NCBI GenBank assembly: GCA_030762175.1
Contig: CM060831.1
Coordinates: 145,343,501-145,407,500, forward strand
Source: Metallyticus violacea
Lineage: Eukaryota; Arthropoda; Insecta; Mantodea; Metallyticidae
Direction of reading: 5' to 3'
Length of the DNA stretch: 64,000 nt
This document shows positions 10,651 to 20,625 of the stretch, in pieces (the first letter of the stretch is position 1; each line of letters begins with the position of its first letter). Made by a program: the position numbers and the translations under genes. Under the pieces are notes generated by a model. It was not told where the DNA came from, ran no database searches, and saw nothing but the letters and a program-made list of their open reading frames with translations.

Positions 10651-11142
10651 AACCTACAAACACGCCCTTGGATGTAGCTTAAAACCACACAGAAATAAAT
10701 TCAGGGAGTAGTTAAAGCATGAAATTAATGCGTGTTCTTCTATGTAAACAATTAAAATAATTTTATTTTCTTTCTTTTAAAGATTAATATAAGAAATTGT
10801 ATAACTTCGCTAATCAACGTTAACTCACATTAACCTTAGAAAATTTGCCGGTTAAGTTGGATTTTAGGTCAAGGTGAAATGACCTTGGATTAATTTTTAT
10901 ACAACCAAAATTCTAAAAGTTCAGCTTGACTGAAGTGTAATTTTAGCGCTTAATCTCCGATTAATTATTACGCAACCGGTTCTCTGAGACAAACTTTGCT
11001 CCAACTAGAGCTTGATTCACCCCTCAAAGAAATTATAAACATTCCATTTTGTCTGCCACCATGTGCTTTTGTTCGATGTCTTTGTCGAAATACATATACC
11101 GCTCACAGTCCAAAAATTAGTTTCAGATAAAAAAATTACTAA

Positions 11143-11290
11143 GGCCCAGTAATTTAAAGTTGCTAACTGCAGAACAATTTTAACTGTAATTTAAAAAATA
11201 ACTTGAGGTTAGTCTTTTTTTTTATTTGCATAAAAATAACCTCAGACTGCATAAACTAAAGTTTGCACTAACCTTCAAAACTAAAATATA
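11143..11290. repeat. Short Harbinger-like or hairpin fragment
   Basis: GGCCCAGTAATTTAAAGTTG followed by CTAACTGCAGAACAATTTTAA resembles the left arm of the element at 9910 (GCATAAAAATCGTTAACTG, CAGTTTTAA). It also contains the inverted pair TTGAGGTTA and TAACCTCAGA about 28 bp apart. It may be a small related MITE or a fragment; the limits are approximate. Confidence 0.25.
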
Positions 11291-11299
11291 TTCAAATAA

Positions 11300-12380
11300 A
11301 TACAATTGTCGCATGGGCCTTACGGTCGTACATGCTAATGTCGTCCTTATAACAATCAAAAGTTCCAATACACACACATACACACATACCTACTAATAAT
11401 TGTATATACGGATACATAAATATGCATGTGGAACCCTTATGCTCTTGAGCCCCCCTTCCATATACTCACACTCCCTCTCTAACTCCCTCATCTTCATTAT
11501 AGCCATTAACCTCCTTTGTCGGTTCTTCTCTAGAAATATTCCCAAATTGTGTATCTCGCTGTAACCAACACTTCCCGACAAATGTTAAAAATTTCTATTG
11601 GAATTCAAAAATTGCGGTGATAGATGCTCATATCTTAAAAACTTCGTTTCCTGCATTCTGCCAAAATATGCCTTCAGGTATCGCTTTCTCCGCACAATGG
11701 GCAAATTCTTTCCGCGAGAACATAAACTGTTTGTTTCCTTTCTAAGTCCCTAATCTGAGCCATGCGAGCTATGACCACATCGCGAAATAATAAGGAAAGT
11801 CGTGTTTAGAGCAAGTTGATGTTCAACTGTTCAATTTTCCCGTCTCCTAGACACGTACACATGTGTACGCGTGTCTTCAAACTAGGATGACGAATGCGAG
11901 CGAATGCAAGCGGTTAATTTTAGCAAACCTGAGAAGGATAATATTATTGATCTGGTTCTAAAATTTAAGAAAATAATTAAAAATAAAATAAAAAAACAGA
12001 ACCAATATCAAATAAGAATAAAGAAGGAAATCGCTTGAGTATATAATTCTATCAATATTACATTAAGATATTGGAGGATCTAAAATTATGCTACGAAAAC
12101 TTAAATAAGAAGATAAAAGGACAATGCGCGTGATAAGGTACGTTGTACAAAAATAATATCAAATAGAAATTATTCTCCTTTATTAAAAAAGTGAAACCTA
12201 TTATCAAAAGGTCAGCACACTTCATTATGAAATGATAATATTTTTATACGAAGTTAATACCTTTAATTGATTAGCGCGCAGCGACAACAGAGAAGCATGC
12301 TAACCGGTTCCCTACTTAAAATAGTTGGAGCGTTGTCTTTGTGCCATTCGGAAGTTCTTAAAATGCCATGAAATGAAGAG
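11300..12380. other. No recognisable gene or repeat
   Basis: A+T-rich. The 62-codon minus-strand frame at 11393-11581 has no recognisable family. Confidence 0.4.
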
Positions 12381-12405
12381 GGTTTTTTTTTTTTTTTTTT
12401 TTTTT
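12381..12405. repeat. Poly(T) run
   Basis: About 25 consecutive T, possibly the reverse of an old retroposon A-tail. No SINE body is attached. Confidence 0.8.
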
Positions 12406-12461
12406 CCCAAGAGTCGGCGATTGTAAAAAAATTACCCGATGTTCCTACAGATGTAATGTTC

Positions 12462-12590
12462 GTAATCCTGTAAATAGATTTAGGGAATCGGGATTTGTTC
12501 TAGATTAGAAACCGAAAATAAATCGGCATGTGCTTACTGAGGAAACACTAGATGAAATTGGAGGAGGGTTAGAGCAAAATTTTAATATAT
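12462..12590 (+). pseudogene. IS630/Tc1-like transposase linker relic (DUF4817 family)
   Basis: The frame reads VNRFRESGFVLD, a stop, then KPKINRHVLTEETLDEIGG. This matches the end of the first helix-turn-helix (V-N-K-F-R-E-T-G-S-V) and the following TEE-x-LDEI linker of the same IS630-like family as the relic at 717. The stop replaces one residue in an otherwise continuous frame. Neither the second helix-turn-helix nor the DDE region follows. Confidence 0.55.
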
Positions 12591-13783
12591 ATAAAGATTT
12601 TACAAGAAATAAGAGCTGCAAACCTCAGCTTGAAATGACACCAAACTTTTAAAATGAAAACTGTACAAGATAACTATGTTTTTGAATTGCAATCATTATA
12701 AATAGATTAAATTCTTGAGAATAGGGTCATTCGTACTGTGTGATACGTGATTCCCTATGTGATTTCTATTTCTGAGGAAACTTGAAAAATAAAATATATC
12801 GCATGCTTTGGAAGAACTGAAATTTCACAATTAGAAGAACTAATGCGAGTGAATGGAGACTTTCTTTAGAAGTGTGAGAAGGGGGTCAAGGACATAATTT
12901 CCGTGACAACGTTAGATGGTTATTGCATTTGTTATTAGCATGGGAAGTTTATGCGCTTGAATTGAGCGACTATGCATATCCAACTAAGCCGGCAGACAGC
13001 TTGCTTCCAGCTGGCATGTGACCCGCGCTCTCACGGATCAATGTACATTTGAAAGCACTGTTATTTAACACAAATTGCTACAGTTACATATTACTGAGTT
13101 CGTCGCAAATTTGCATAAAGTGGTAAATTGCAATTTAAAATGTTGTTGCCTTGAGGAATGATTTTCATACATATGTTACATGTTTAGATTTCGTTTTACA
13201 ATTTTAAAATTAGCAAATATATTAATTTTACAAATAGTGCAGTTAAGTGCAGGGTAATGCACTTTGAATGCTGTACATCTAATATCACGGAGCTATTGTC
13301 TACTGTCCAAAGCTGCAGGAGTGCCAACCAAATTGCGTTTTCAAGAATACCAAAGGCTACTGGTAGGGACCTACCACAGTGCAGTAGTACAGCGTAGCCA
13401 AATTGGGCATAACGATACGGTGGTTTCGTTGGGTAGTCAGTCAAAACCGTGTTTAAGCGAGGTGGTGATTAATGGGTCGTGAGATAGTTTTAGGGTAATG
13501 AATAGCTACATAGAAGCAGTTCTATCCTTTTATGTCAACCGACACACTTCTGACGTCATGACGATTTGCCTGCAAGACCTCCGTTAAATTACCTGTCGTA
13601 CGCAAAAACGATATAAAGTGAAGTAACCGGGAAGCAAAACAGTGGACTATCATTATCCGTAAATAAATTATGTTAAAGAAAAGTTGAATACGTCATCCAT
13701 TATTTTACTTTATCTTTAAAATGCATTTTGCCTCAAAGGCGATACTTTCATTTTTTCTTTCTGTCTTAGATAGGGAATGTCCT
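12591..13783. other. No recognisable gene
   Basis: Two overlapping frames (13196-13444 minus, 13264-13482 plus) look moderately protein-like but match nothing I know. The rest is unremarkable. Confidence 0.35.
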
Positions 13784-14027
13784 TGTTGTTGTTGGTTTTA
13801 TTTATTTACGGATGCTCTTTAACATCTCATGTCATCAGCGTCCTATTCTATTCAGGGCGTGAAACAGCCGAATCTACGACACGGGACCTACAGCTTTACT
13901 TCCTTTATGAGGGAAGCTACACTTAGATTTTTACGCCCGAAAAAATCCATCGATCCTGGTCGCATTTGAACTCGGGATCTTGGGTTTAAAAGGCAAGTAT
14001 GGTAACCACTACACCACCAGGACCGAC
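13784..14027 (-). mobile_element. SINE family B, copy 3, with internal deletion
   Basis: Minus-strand copy. The tRNA head is well preserved at the right: the reverse complement has TCCTGGTGGTGTAGTGG and a B-box reading GAGTTCAAATGC. The body jumps from GGGCGTGAAACAGCCG directly to AATCTACGACACGGGACC, so about 55 bp between the CTCAGAG block and the TTTACGGCAC palindrome is missing. A possible diverged TSD begins TAGATA on both sides (near 13768 and 14028). Confidence 0.85.
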
Positions 14028-14863
14028 TAGATACGAACGTCAATGTTAACCAAGCAAGAGATGCACAAACGGCCAACAGCTGATTTTTGTTTTCACTCAT
14101 AGAGTGCGGTACCCTTACACCGGATCTTTTTAATCTTGTTCATGGAATGGAAATGTCGTACGATGGTTGGCAGGCCACAATTCATTCAGGTTGATGTGGA
14201 TAATCATGGATTAAAGATCTCAGAAGAGCCCAATGATCTTCCAGAACTGAACTGAAATCGCTTACATCATAGTGGCACTGTTTGAAACGACAGAACCATT
14301 TTCTTGCTATAATTTCTTCAATGGTATAGACGGCAAAAATGTTTCCGCTGCCTTTGCTTCTCTATTAAACTCAAAAAGAGGAATATGTTGGATCTCGTTT
14401 GTATCCCCTTGACACTCCGTATTCTTTAGCTCATAAATAGAGTAAACTTTCTTCAAATGTACAATATTTAAGATGTGTTTACAAGCACAACTCTCCAAAT
14501 AATGAATGACAGATGACAAATGGAAAACAATGTCCTAGTAACGCAGTGAAGTGATGACGCTACGAACATAGGCATCAATGTGATAATTCAATTTTCGACA
14601 GACAATTCGTTTCACTTTTGGACAATCCACATGAAATCGGATCGAGGGTCTCTAGATAAGTATGGAGACATAAACACAAAAGACTAATTCTAGACATTTA
14701 AAATGCCTGTGTATATATTATTGATATTATAGCACACATGCTATACATATGTAATATAAAATTTAACAGGAACACAAATAAAATAATTCATATTTGATTA
14801 GCATCCCAACAGAGGACATTTTTAACAGAAGAAATCTTATTTTTAATATATTTATATATATAT
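14028..14863. other. No recognisable gene or repeat
   Basis: Short frames only, on the minus strand. About 14700-14863 is A+T-rich and ends in a TATATA stretch beside the Penelope-like copy. Confidence 0.4.
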
Positions 14864-15413
14864 AAACTCATAAAAAACACTCAGAGTGCAATATAAAAAG
14901 GTTCACATAAAATTCCACACTAAAAACCGTAAAATTGAACACTAAAATCACACTATATTTCGAGCTTGGCTCTTGGTCACGTGATGAAAATGAACTGAGC
15001 TCTGGCAGGCAGCGTCTGTCGTTGTGAGGCATAGAGATGTGACGTGGCAGCAAAACTGCCAACTCTAGCTGAACAAAGTAGTTTGGCAAACCTGGCAGTA
15101 TTACAGGGAGATGTTGGGGCCTGGAGGAATACGGGCTTTATGTAAAACTATTGCTGCCATCTCTACGTCTCTAAGTAAGGTGTGTTTAGATGGAGGAGCG
15201 GCATCTATGAGAATAAGAGAGAAACAGTTGTCGAACGTGGCCTGGTGAAAATTGGCATGTTGTGATACCGGTAATGGGGAACAAGTTTTAACTGAATGCC
15301 TGTGATTGTTCATTCAAATAGATACCTTAGTGGACGTTAGTCCATTGTAAAAAGCGGGACAAAATTGGCATTTAAGTAAATACACCACATTTGTGGAGGT
15401 ACAGTTGAAAAAA
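14864..15413 (-). mobile_element. Penelope-like element, 5'-truncated copy (left inverted arm)
   Basis: This 550-bp segment is the reverse complement of 15813-16362 with no net length difference and only a handful of mismatches (near 15119, 15316, 15346 and 15370, for example). On the minus strand its frame (stop at 15101) encodes the last part of a Penelope-like protein, from the GIY-YIG nuclease core onward, ending NISL, followed by about 237 bp of 3' untranslated sequence. It is truncated at VVYLL, so it lacks the reverse transcriptase. The truncated 5' end faces the other copy. Beyond its 3' end lies a short (TA)n tract. Confidence 0.8.
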
Positions 15414-15414
15414 A

Positions 15415-15447
15415 TCAAAATCAAAATCAAATCAAATCAAAATAAAA
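15415..15447 (+). repeat. ATCAAA-type simple repeat at the Penelope junction
   Basis: A short run of AATCAAA/ATCAAATC units lies exactly between the left arm and the start of the right copy, at the meeting of the two truncated 5' ends. It stays in frame with the downstream Penelope reading frame, so part of it may be coding. Confidence 0.6.
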
Positions 15448-16399
15448 GTCCAGACCTCTCATCAGAAGCATACTCCTAAGACTCGTAAAACAGCAGATAT
15501 TGATCCATTGAATTTCACAGTGACATACTTTCCAGGCATTGAAAGACTCAAACCTGTCCTAAAAGACAGTTTCAATATCCTCACGCAAAACCAACTAACT
15601 GCATCATTTTTTCAAACATTACCAAGGCTATGTTTCCGGTCAGCTCGCAACCTCAGAAGCATTTTTCGCAAAAATATTGATTATCCTCAGCCCTCCTTCT
15701 CGACACTTGGCTCATATCCGTGCAACCGCCCTAAATGTAAAACCTGTGCCTTGATATCCCCATGCTCATCTTATGTTAGTCCAAATCTGAAATCAGAATT
15801 TAAAATTCACTCTTTTTTCAACTGTACCTCCACAAATGTGGTGTATTTACTTAAATGCAAATTTTGTCCCGCTTTTTACATTGGACTAACGTCCACTAAG
15901 GTATCTATTAGAATGAACAATCACAGGCATTCAGTTAAAACTTGTTCCCCATTACCGGTATCACAACATGCCAATTTTCACCAGGCCACGTTCGACAACT
16001 GTTTCTCTCTTATTCTCATAGATGCCGCTCCTCCATCTAAACACACCTTACTTAGAGACGTAGAGATGGCAGCAATAGTTTTACATAAAGCCCGTATTCC
16101 TCCAGGCCTCAACATCTCCCTGTAATACTGCCAGGTTTGCCAAACTACTTTGTTCAGCTAGAGTTGGCAGTTTTGCTGCCACGTCACATCTCTATGCCTC
16201 ACAACGACAGACGCTGCCTGCCAGAGCTCAGTTCATTTTCATCACGTGACCAAGAGCCAAGCTCGAAATATAGTGTGATTTTAGTGTTCAATTTTACGGT
16301 TTTTAGTGTGGAATTTTATGTGAACCTTTTTATATTGCACTCTGAGTGTTTTTTATGAGTTTTTGTGCTTTTTAGAAGTTTTTATTACTCTATTAATAG

Positions 16400-16400
<1 letters not shown>
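15448..16400 (+). mobile_element. Penelope-like element, 5'-truncated copy (right)
   Basis: The copy carries the C-terminal part of the single Penelope ORF (frame open to the TAA at 16123) and a 3' untranslated region that ends near a (TA)n tract. Bases 15813-16362 are repeated in inverted orientation at 14864-15413. The reverse transcriptase palm and fingers are not present. The ends are not sharply defined and I could not identify a target-site duplication. Confidence 0.75.
15508..16125 (+). CDS. Penelope-like protein C-terminal fragment with GIY-YIG endonuclease
   Basis: Partial coding region. In Penelope-like retroelements the C-terminal GIY-YIG nuclease nicks the target for target-primed reverse transcription. 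Numbering from 15508: a cysteine cluster (PCNRPKCKTC, residues 71-80, with a further Cys at 86) precedes the nuclease core, with VVYLL at 111-115, a KCKFC pair at 116-120, FYIG at 123-126 and an R-x-x-x-HR segment at 135-140. The GIY-YIG order and spacing fit. The frame is open upstream to about 15376 with no natural ATG, so the start is set by truncation, not a real initiation site. There are no stops across about 205 codons, which makes it the best preserved coding stretch here. It is unlikely to be expressed as a working element. Confidence 0.75.
   Translation: MNFTVTYFPGIERLKPVLKDSFNILTQNQLTASFFQTLPRLCFRSARNLRSIFRKNIDYPQPSFSTLGSYPCNRPKCKTCALISPCSSYVSPNLKSEFKIHSFFNCTSTNVVYLLKCKFCPAFYIGLTSTKVSIRMNNHRHSVKTCSPLPVSQHANFHQATFDNCFSLILIDAAPPSKHTLLRDVEMAAIVLHKARIPPGLNISL

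Positions 16401-16429
<29 letters not shown>
16396..16429. repeat. (TA)n microsatellite
   Basis: An uninterrupted TATATA tract closes the 3' side of the Penelope-like copy. A shorter TATATATATA tract lies at the matching place outside the left arm. Confidence 0.9.
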
Positions 16430-16430
<1 letters not shown>

Positions 16431-19355
16431 AAAACAAAAATATGTCAATATTATTTTGATGTTTCATCAAAAACTACCATACAAATAATTTTGTTCAATT
16501 ATTTTTGGAACACGCGAATTTTGCCAGTTACCTGTGCACATGCTCATGCGGGGCCAAGCGAGATGTAAAACTGTATTACAACTTGGTAAAAATTGGTAAT
16601 ATTTGATAAAAATATTACAGATATTCGTTTTTTTAAGCTTAAAAAAGTTTAACTTTCTTCCTTTATTATACGTGTATGTCTATTTTGACATAAGTGTTTT
16701 TATTGGTAGTTCAGAGATAAATTTTTTTTTTAAATGTCTGTGTTTAACTTTTTTCACTTACGACGCCCTATAAAATATAATTTTTATCCAGTTTTCTATA
16801 GATTTTCAACATCAACATGAATAAAAAACGTAATATTTCATTAATTTTGAAAAAAAAATGTGAAAATTTTGTAAACAAATATTTATTTTTGTTTATGTAT
16901 TTATTTGGTCACAATTATGAATTCTGCACTGTGTGGAGAACTTAACACACAAAATATGAAATTAAATATTTTTTTAAAAAGTATTTAAATTTTCTAAATG
17001 AATTTTTAAAATGTTAAGAGTAGTCTGTGATAAAATTTGAAGAAATTTCCTTTAAATTTTTAGAATCTATAAATTTCACTTGTTGGTTCCTTTGATAGAC
17101 GTGCAGTATTTATTTCTATGGGCGTGCAAGACAGATAACGGAGTATAAATTCTTATACTTTCTATACTTTATACTCATTTACCTAGGAACACAAATCTGA
17201 AAATTGTGTTTATTTGCCTTAATAATTCGCTGATTTGCAATATTTTCATTATCTAGTGACTTTGTGGGAAACGTTCAAATATGCAGAAAACGGACCATCT
17301 TCCAATTTTTAAAATAATTACTATGTTTTACAAAAGATAAAAGCTTCAAAATGAGTTATTATTCAGATTTTCATTTTAAACGGTTCGACAGTTAAAAGTT
17401 CATTAAAAAGACAATTTCAATAAAATACGATAAACTTTGTTGAATTGGTTGCATGAAAGTTAAAAGACCTAGGGATGCAATATGTCTGAAAAACCTTCAT
17501 GTTATAGTAGCGTAAAAATGTTTCATGTACTACAGTTTTAAAAATTGTTCTAATTTCCAGTTCCATTCCATATGGAATGGCCCATATAGAAAACAATTAA
17601 AACCCTTAAAAAAAGAAAATAAATAGAATAGAAATAAAAGCTGTCAAGGGTGAATTAATCACAAACGGGAAATTGAATTACAAACATAAAACAATAATTT
17701 TAATGTGTTGAAAGGGGAAATGTTTGCAACAGAATGAACGTTGTCCTCGTTTCTGAATAATGTAACTAAAAGCGAAGACGAGAACAACTCTAGGAAAAAA
17801 TGCAATTGCATAAAATTAAATTTCCTCTATGCCCTTTAAGTACATTCCTAATTTTACTAAACACTTGTTTAACTTTCATTTTTTTCCAATGTGTACTGAA
17901 AGTTTATCTACTTAGTATTTTCATTGTTTTTGCATAAAATGATTTAATAAAAAGGGGAATATTTGGAATTAAAAATATTTCTATATTTATTTAGAATGAA
18001 AGAACTGTATTCTGGGTCCAACTCGGTTCTGCAGTACCTAGGTTGTTTATTCTATCTAGGTACGTAACTAATAAATGTCGAAATATGTTTTATTAAAAAA
18101 AGGATAAGGCAGAAGGAGAAACGGTTTATCTTAAATGTTTATTTAGAGATATAATGTATTTTGGGTCAATAGATATAAGACATAAACGAAACGCAATTTC
18201 ACATCTCTAAACTTGAAAAACACCAGCCTCCATCTGACGCAGAGAAGTGAATAGTTAACAACACTTAAGAAAGATGGAGATAATGGATGGTGTTGGATAT
18301 AAATGTGGCTAACAATGGAGCGTGACAAGAGGTAGCAACAAACAAAGGTAGCGTTACACCCATGGCAATGTTTCATTATCTGCTGCTGACCGTATGCCGT
18401 CACTTTTCTCATGCTCCATAATCTCAGCTGGTAGAAGGGTCTGCATGCTCACTCGAATCTGATGTCATTTGCATAACACAATGCCTAACTGGATAACGGG
18501 GCATGAATCCTCTCCTCAGACCAGCTGGGATGCATACGGTTGATGCACAAGTTGGTTAACGTTTGTCTTTTGTCATTTGTAGTGGCAATGCTGTGATTGT
18601 AAATATGCCTTGAAGTTTGCAGATCTAAAGAAAATTAATGTTATTTTTGGGATAAAAAAGATGATTATATATATAATCACCTGTTTGCTGTCTAATAAGT
18701 AGGCTCGATTTGAAGAATATTTTCAAAAATCTTTTCTTCGCTTCAGAATTCACTAACACGAATTGAGGTGGCTGAAATTTCAAAATTTTATCTGCTACGG
18801 TATATTTAAAGCATAAACTAAGTGTAGGTAGATTAAACTTTCGAAATATTCCGGGTTGACTTTGCGAGACTTTATCGCTGTTGTAAAACATTTCGCCAAT
18901 TAGGGAATATATGAGGTAATACTCCTGACTTTAATTTCCAAAACACACAATTTCCCATTAATCCCATTTCCCATGAATCGCCTTAGTTTACTTTAAACAA
19001 TCAGTTTTGTCCTTAGGTGTCCCGAAAAAACGTCCATTACTAGAGTTTCCACTGTTTCCTGAATTGTAATCTGGAACAAAACATGTCGGAATGTCGACTC
19101 AGTAATAATCGAAGCAATATACTATCTTAGTATAATAGATTAGTAAGCTCTCCTTCTAACACGTACGATACTCGAGAACTCAGCAGAACTAAAATTACTA
19201 GACCTACACACTTCTTAGATTATATATTGTATAACAAGACCATAGATCGCGTAGTTCCCTTGCACTGCAGGGACCTTGGTATTATTGCAGTAGCGCACTA
19301 GCGGTGAATGACCCTCTCAAGGCTACGTTTATTATCATCTGTGTTATACTGTGTC
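16430..19355. other. No recognisable gene or repeat
   Basis: Nearly 3 kb of A+T-rich sequence with many homopolymer runs. The minus-strand frames at 18143-18412 and 18625-18891 (88-89 codons) have no motif I recognise. A palindrome TTCCATATGGAA lies near 17567. Confidence 0.4.
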
Positions 19356-19790
19356 AGTTGCTGCGTTCTGTTTTCCAATTTCCAATTTCCAAGAAGTCTC
19401 TAAGACGTGTTGCACAGCAAGTGGGTGTTTCAGAAACCTCTGTTCATAGAGCTGCTAAACTTTTAAAATTCAAACCCTACAGAGTGATTATAGTTCATGA
19501 GTTACAACCTCGTGACGACGAAAAACTAGTAAATTTCTATAACTAGAGCTTACAAAATATCGTTGACGGTACTGTTGACCCAGATGCCAGGAATGTCTGA
19601 ATGCAGATGGACATCACTTTCAGCACCACTAATAATAAGGTTAGTAGCCATTATAGTACAAGTTACTATCACTAATGGGCAAGTAACGTGGGAGTTTTAG
19701 AACAGAAAACCTCCAGTATAACAGACAGTGCGCATAGTACGCGATTAGCAGCCCAGCAACATAAGGAACACTCTATACAATGATCTTCAA
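19356..19790 (+). pseudogene. IS630/Tc1-like transposase relic (second helix-turn-helix to start of DDE)
   Basis: The frame around 19385 reads KKSLRRVAQQVGVSETSVHR and continues KLLKFKPYRVIIVHELQPRD, then KLVNFYN and a stop. This is the second helix-turn-helix and the following K-P-Y-x-x-x-V-H-E-L block of the DUF4817/IS630 family. After the stop, LQNIVDGTVDPDARNV continues the expected order, but the F-x-D-E catalytic block is destroyed. It is the middle portion of the same protein type represented at 717 and 12462 by its N-terminus. No catalytic triad can be read. Confidence 0.6.
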
Positions 19791-19917
19791 ACAATTCAGT
19801 TTTTACAATAAATACAAATTCACAGTAATTTAATATATGTCCCGAAGAAAGTAGATTAAATCATAAAACTGTTTACTTAACAAACGATTCATCGAGTTCG
19901 TTAACCAGTACAACTGG

Positions 19918-20275
19918 ACCATTAGGAGTGGAGATTAATCAAAAGTGAAATTTTAAAAATCCCTCGAGCGGCAGTAATCTTTGTTTCTTACGAACAAAAT
20001 TTGAGATATGCCATCGAAATAAATTAATAAAAATAGTTTCTAAAAATCAGGGAAATCAAACTATTAAGAGTGGGGGGTTTATCTGCAAACCAAAATTTAA
20101 AAATCGCTCTAGCGGCACTGTTTATTTTATCGCAAAGAAATTTGGTATATGCCATTTAAATAAAAATATAATAATAGTTTGTAAAAATCGGGGAAATCAC
20201 ACCATTTAAAGGGGGGGGGGTATGCCTGAAAATGGAAACTTAAAAAGCGCTCTAGCGGCACCAGTTTCTCTGCTC
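19918..20275. repeat. Degenerate tandem repeat, about 142-bp unit, 2.5 copies
   Basis: Units start at 19918 (ACCATTAGGAGTGGAG), 20060 (ACTATTAAGAGTGGGG) and 20201 (ACCATTTAAAGGGGGG). Each contains TTTAAAAATCxCTCxAGCGGCA about 40 bp in. The first two also share GATATGCCAT or GTATATGCCAT, then AATAGTTT and AAAAATCxGGGAAATCA. The third unit is cut off after GCTCTAGCGGCACC. Divergence between units is considerable, so the array is old. It is not coding. Confidence 0.8.
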
Positions 20276-20625
20276 TAGCTTTCTGTAATAATCTTCACAA
20301 ATTCGACTTGCTGAGGCATTTGTTTCGTTTACACAGTTTCTACGTAACGGACTTTTTACTGTGGTCGTCGGCAGAATTTCCTTAAGAGAGAGCAAATATT
20401 TTTTTTTGCGGGGGGGGGGGTCAAATACTGCAACCTTTTTGTTCAGTCAATATTTCATTACAACAAAAACGTTTATACATTTTCAGCTATTTTTCCACTG
20501 AACTTGTATAAAATTATGAAGTCAGGGAACCGGGAAAATTCAATTACTATCCGTATTAAAATCATGTCTAGGTTTTTAATTGAAGTACCGGTACCCAGTA
20601 CGTAACTTATTATTTGAATTTCTTA

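Larger units (their letters stand above)
9910..10984. mobile_element. PIF/Harbinger-like element relic
   Basis: The left end GGCCGGTTGCATAAAAAT and the reverse complement of the right end, AACCGGTTGCGTAATAATT, form a short imperfect TIR of the GG(C)CNGTTGC type seen in insect Harbinger elements. Inside, the plus strand at about 10183 starts MAGKKKKRSRTTNF, like the Myb/SANT-like accessory protein of Harbinger. The minus strand from about 10650 to 10330 contains traces such as MRFRISKDLVEKLEKN, which resemble the N-terminal FRLSK block of the DDE transposase. Both are short and broken by stops. I see no clean 3-bp TSD, so the exact ends are uncertain. Confidence 0.5.

Noticed and set aside
13784..14027. 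Real tRNA gene at the well-preserved SINE heads (also 33738, 53214)
   Set aside because: Each head continues into the same SINE body and carries changes that disrupt a full cloverleaf, so these are SINE promoters and not tRNA genes.
14864..16362. Possible hammerhead ribozyme within the Penelope-like arms
   Set aside because: GTGATGAAAATGAA near 14979 faintly recalls the CTGATGA...GAAA core, but it is on the antisense strand of the element and the stems are not evident.
17562..17585. Palindrome TTCCATATGGAA and a similar string near 5810
   Set aside because: Short, with no shared flanking sequence; probably chance.
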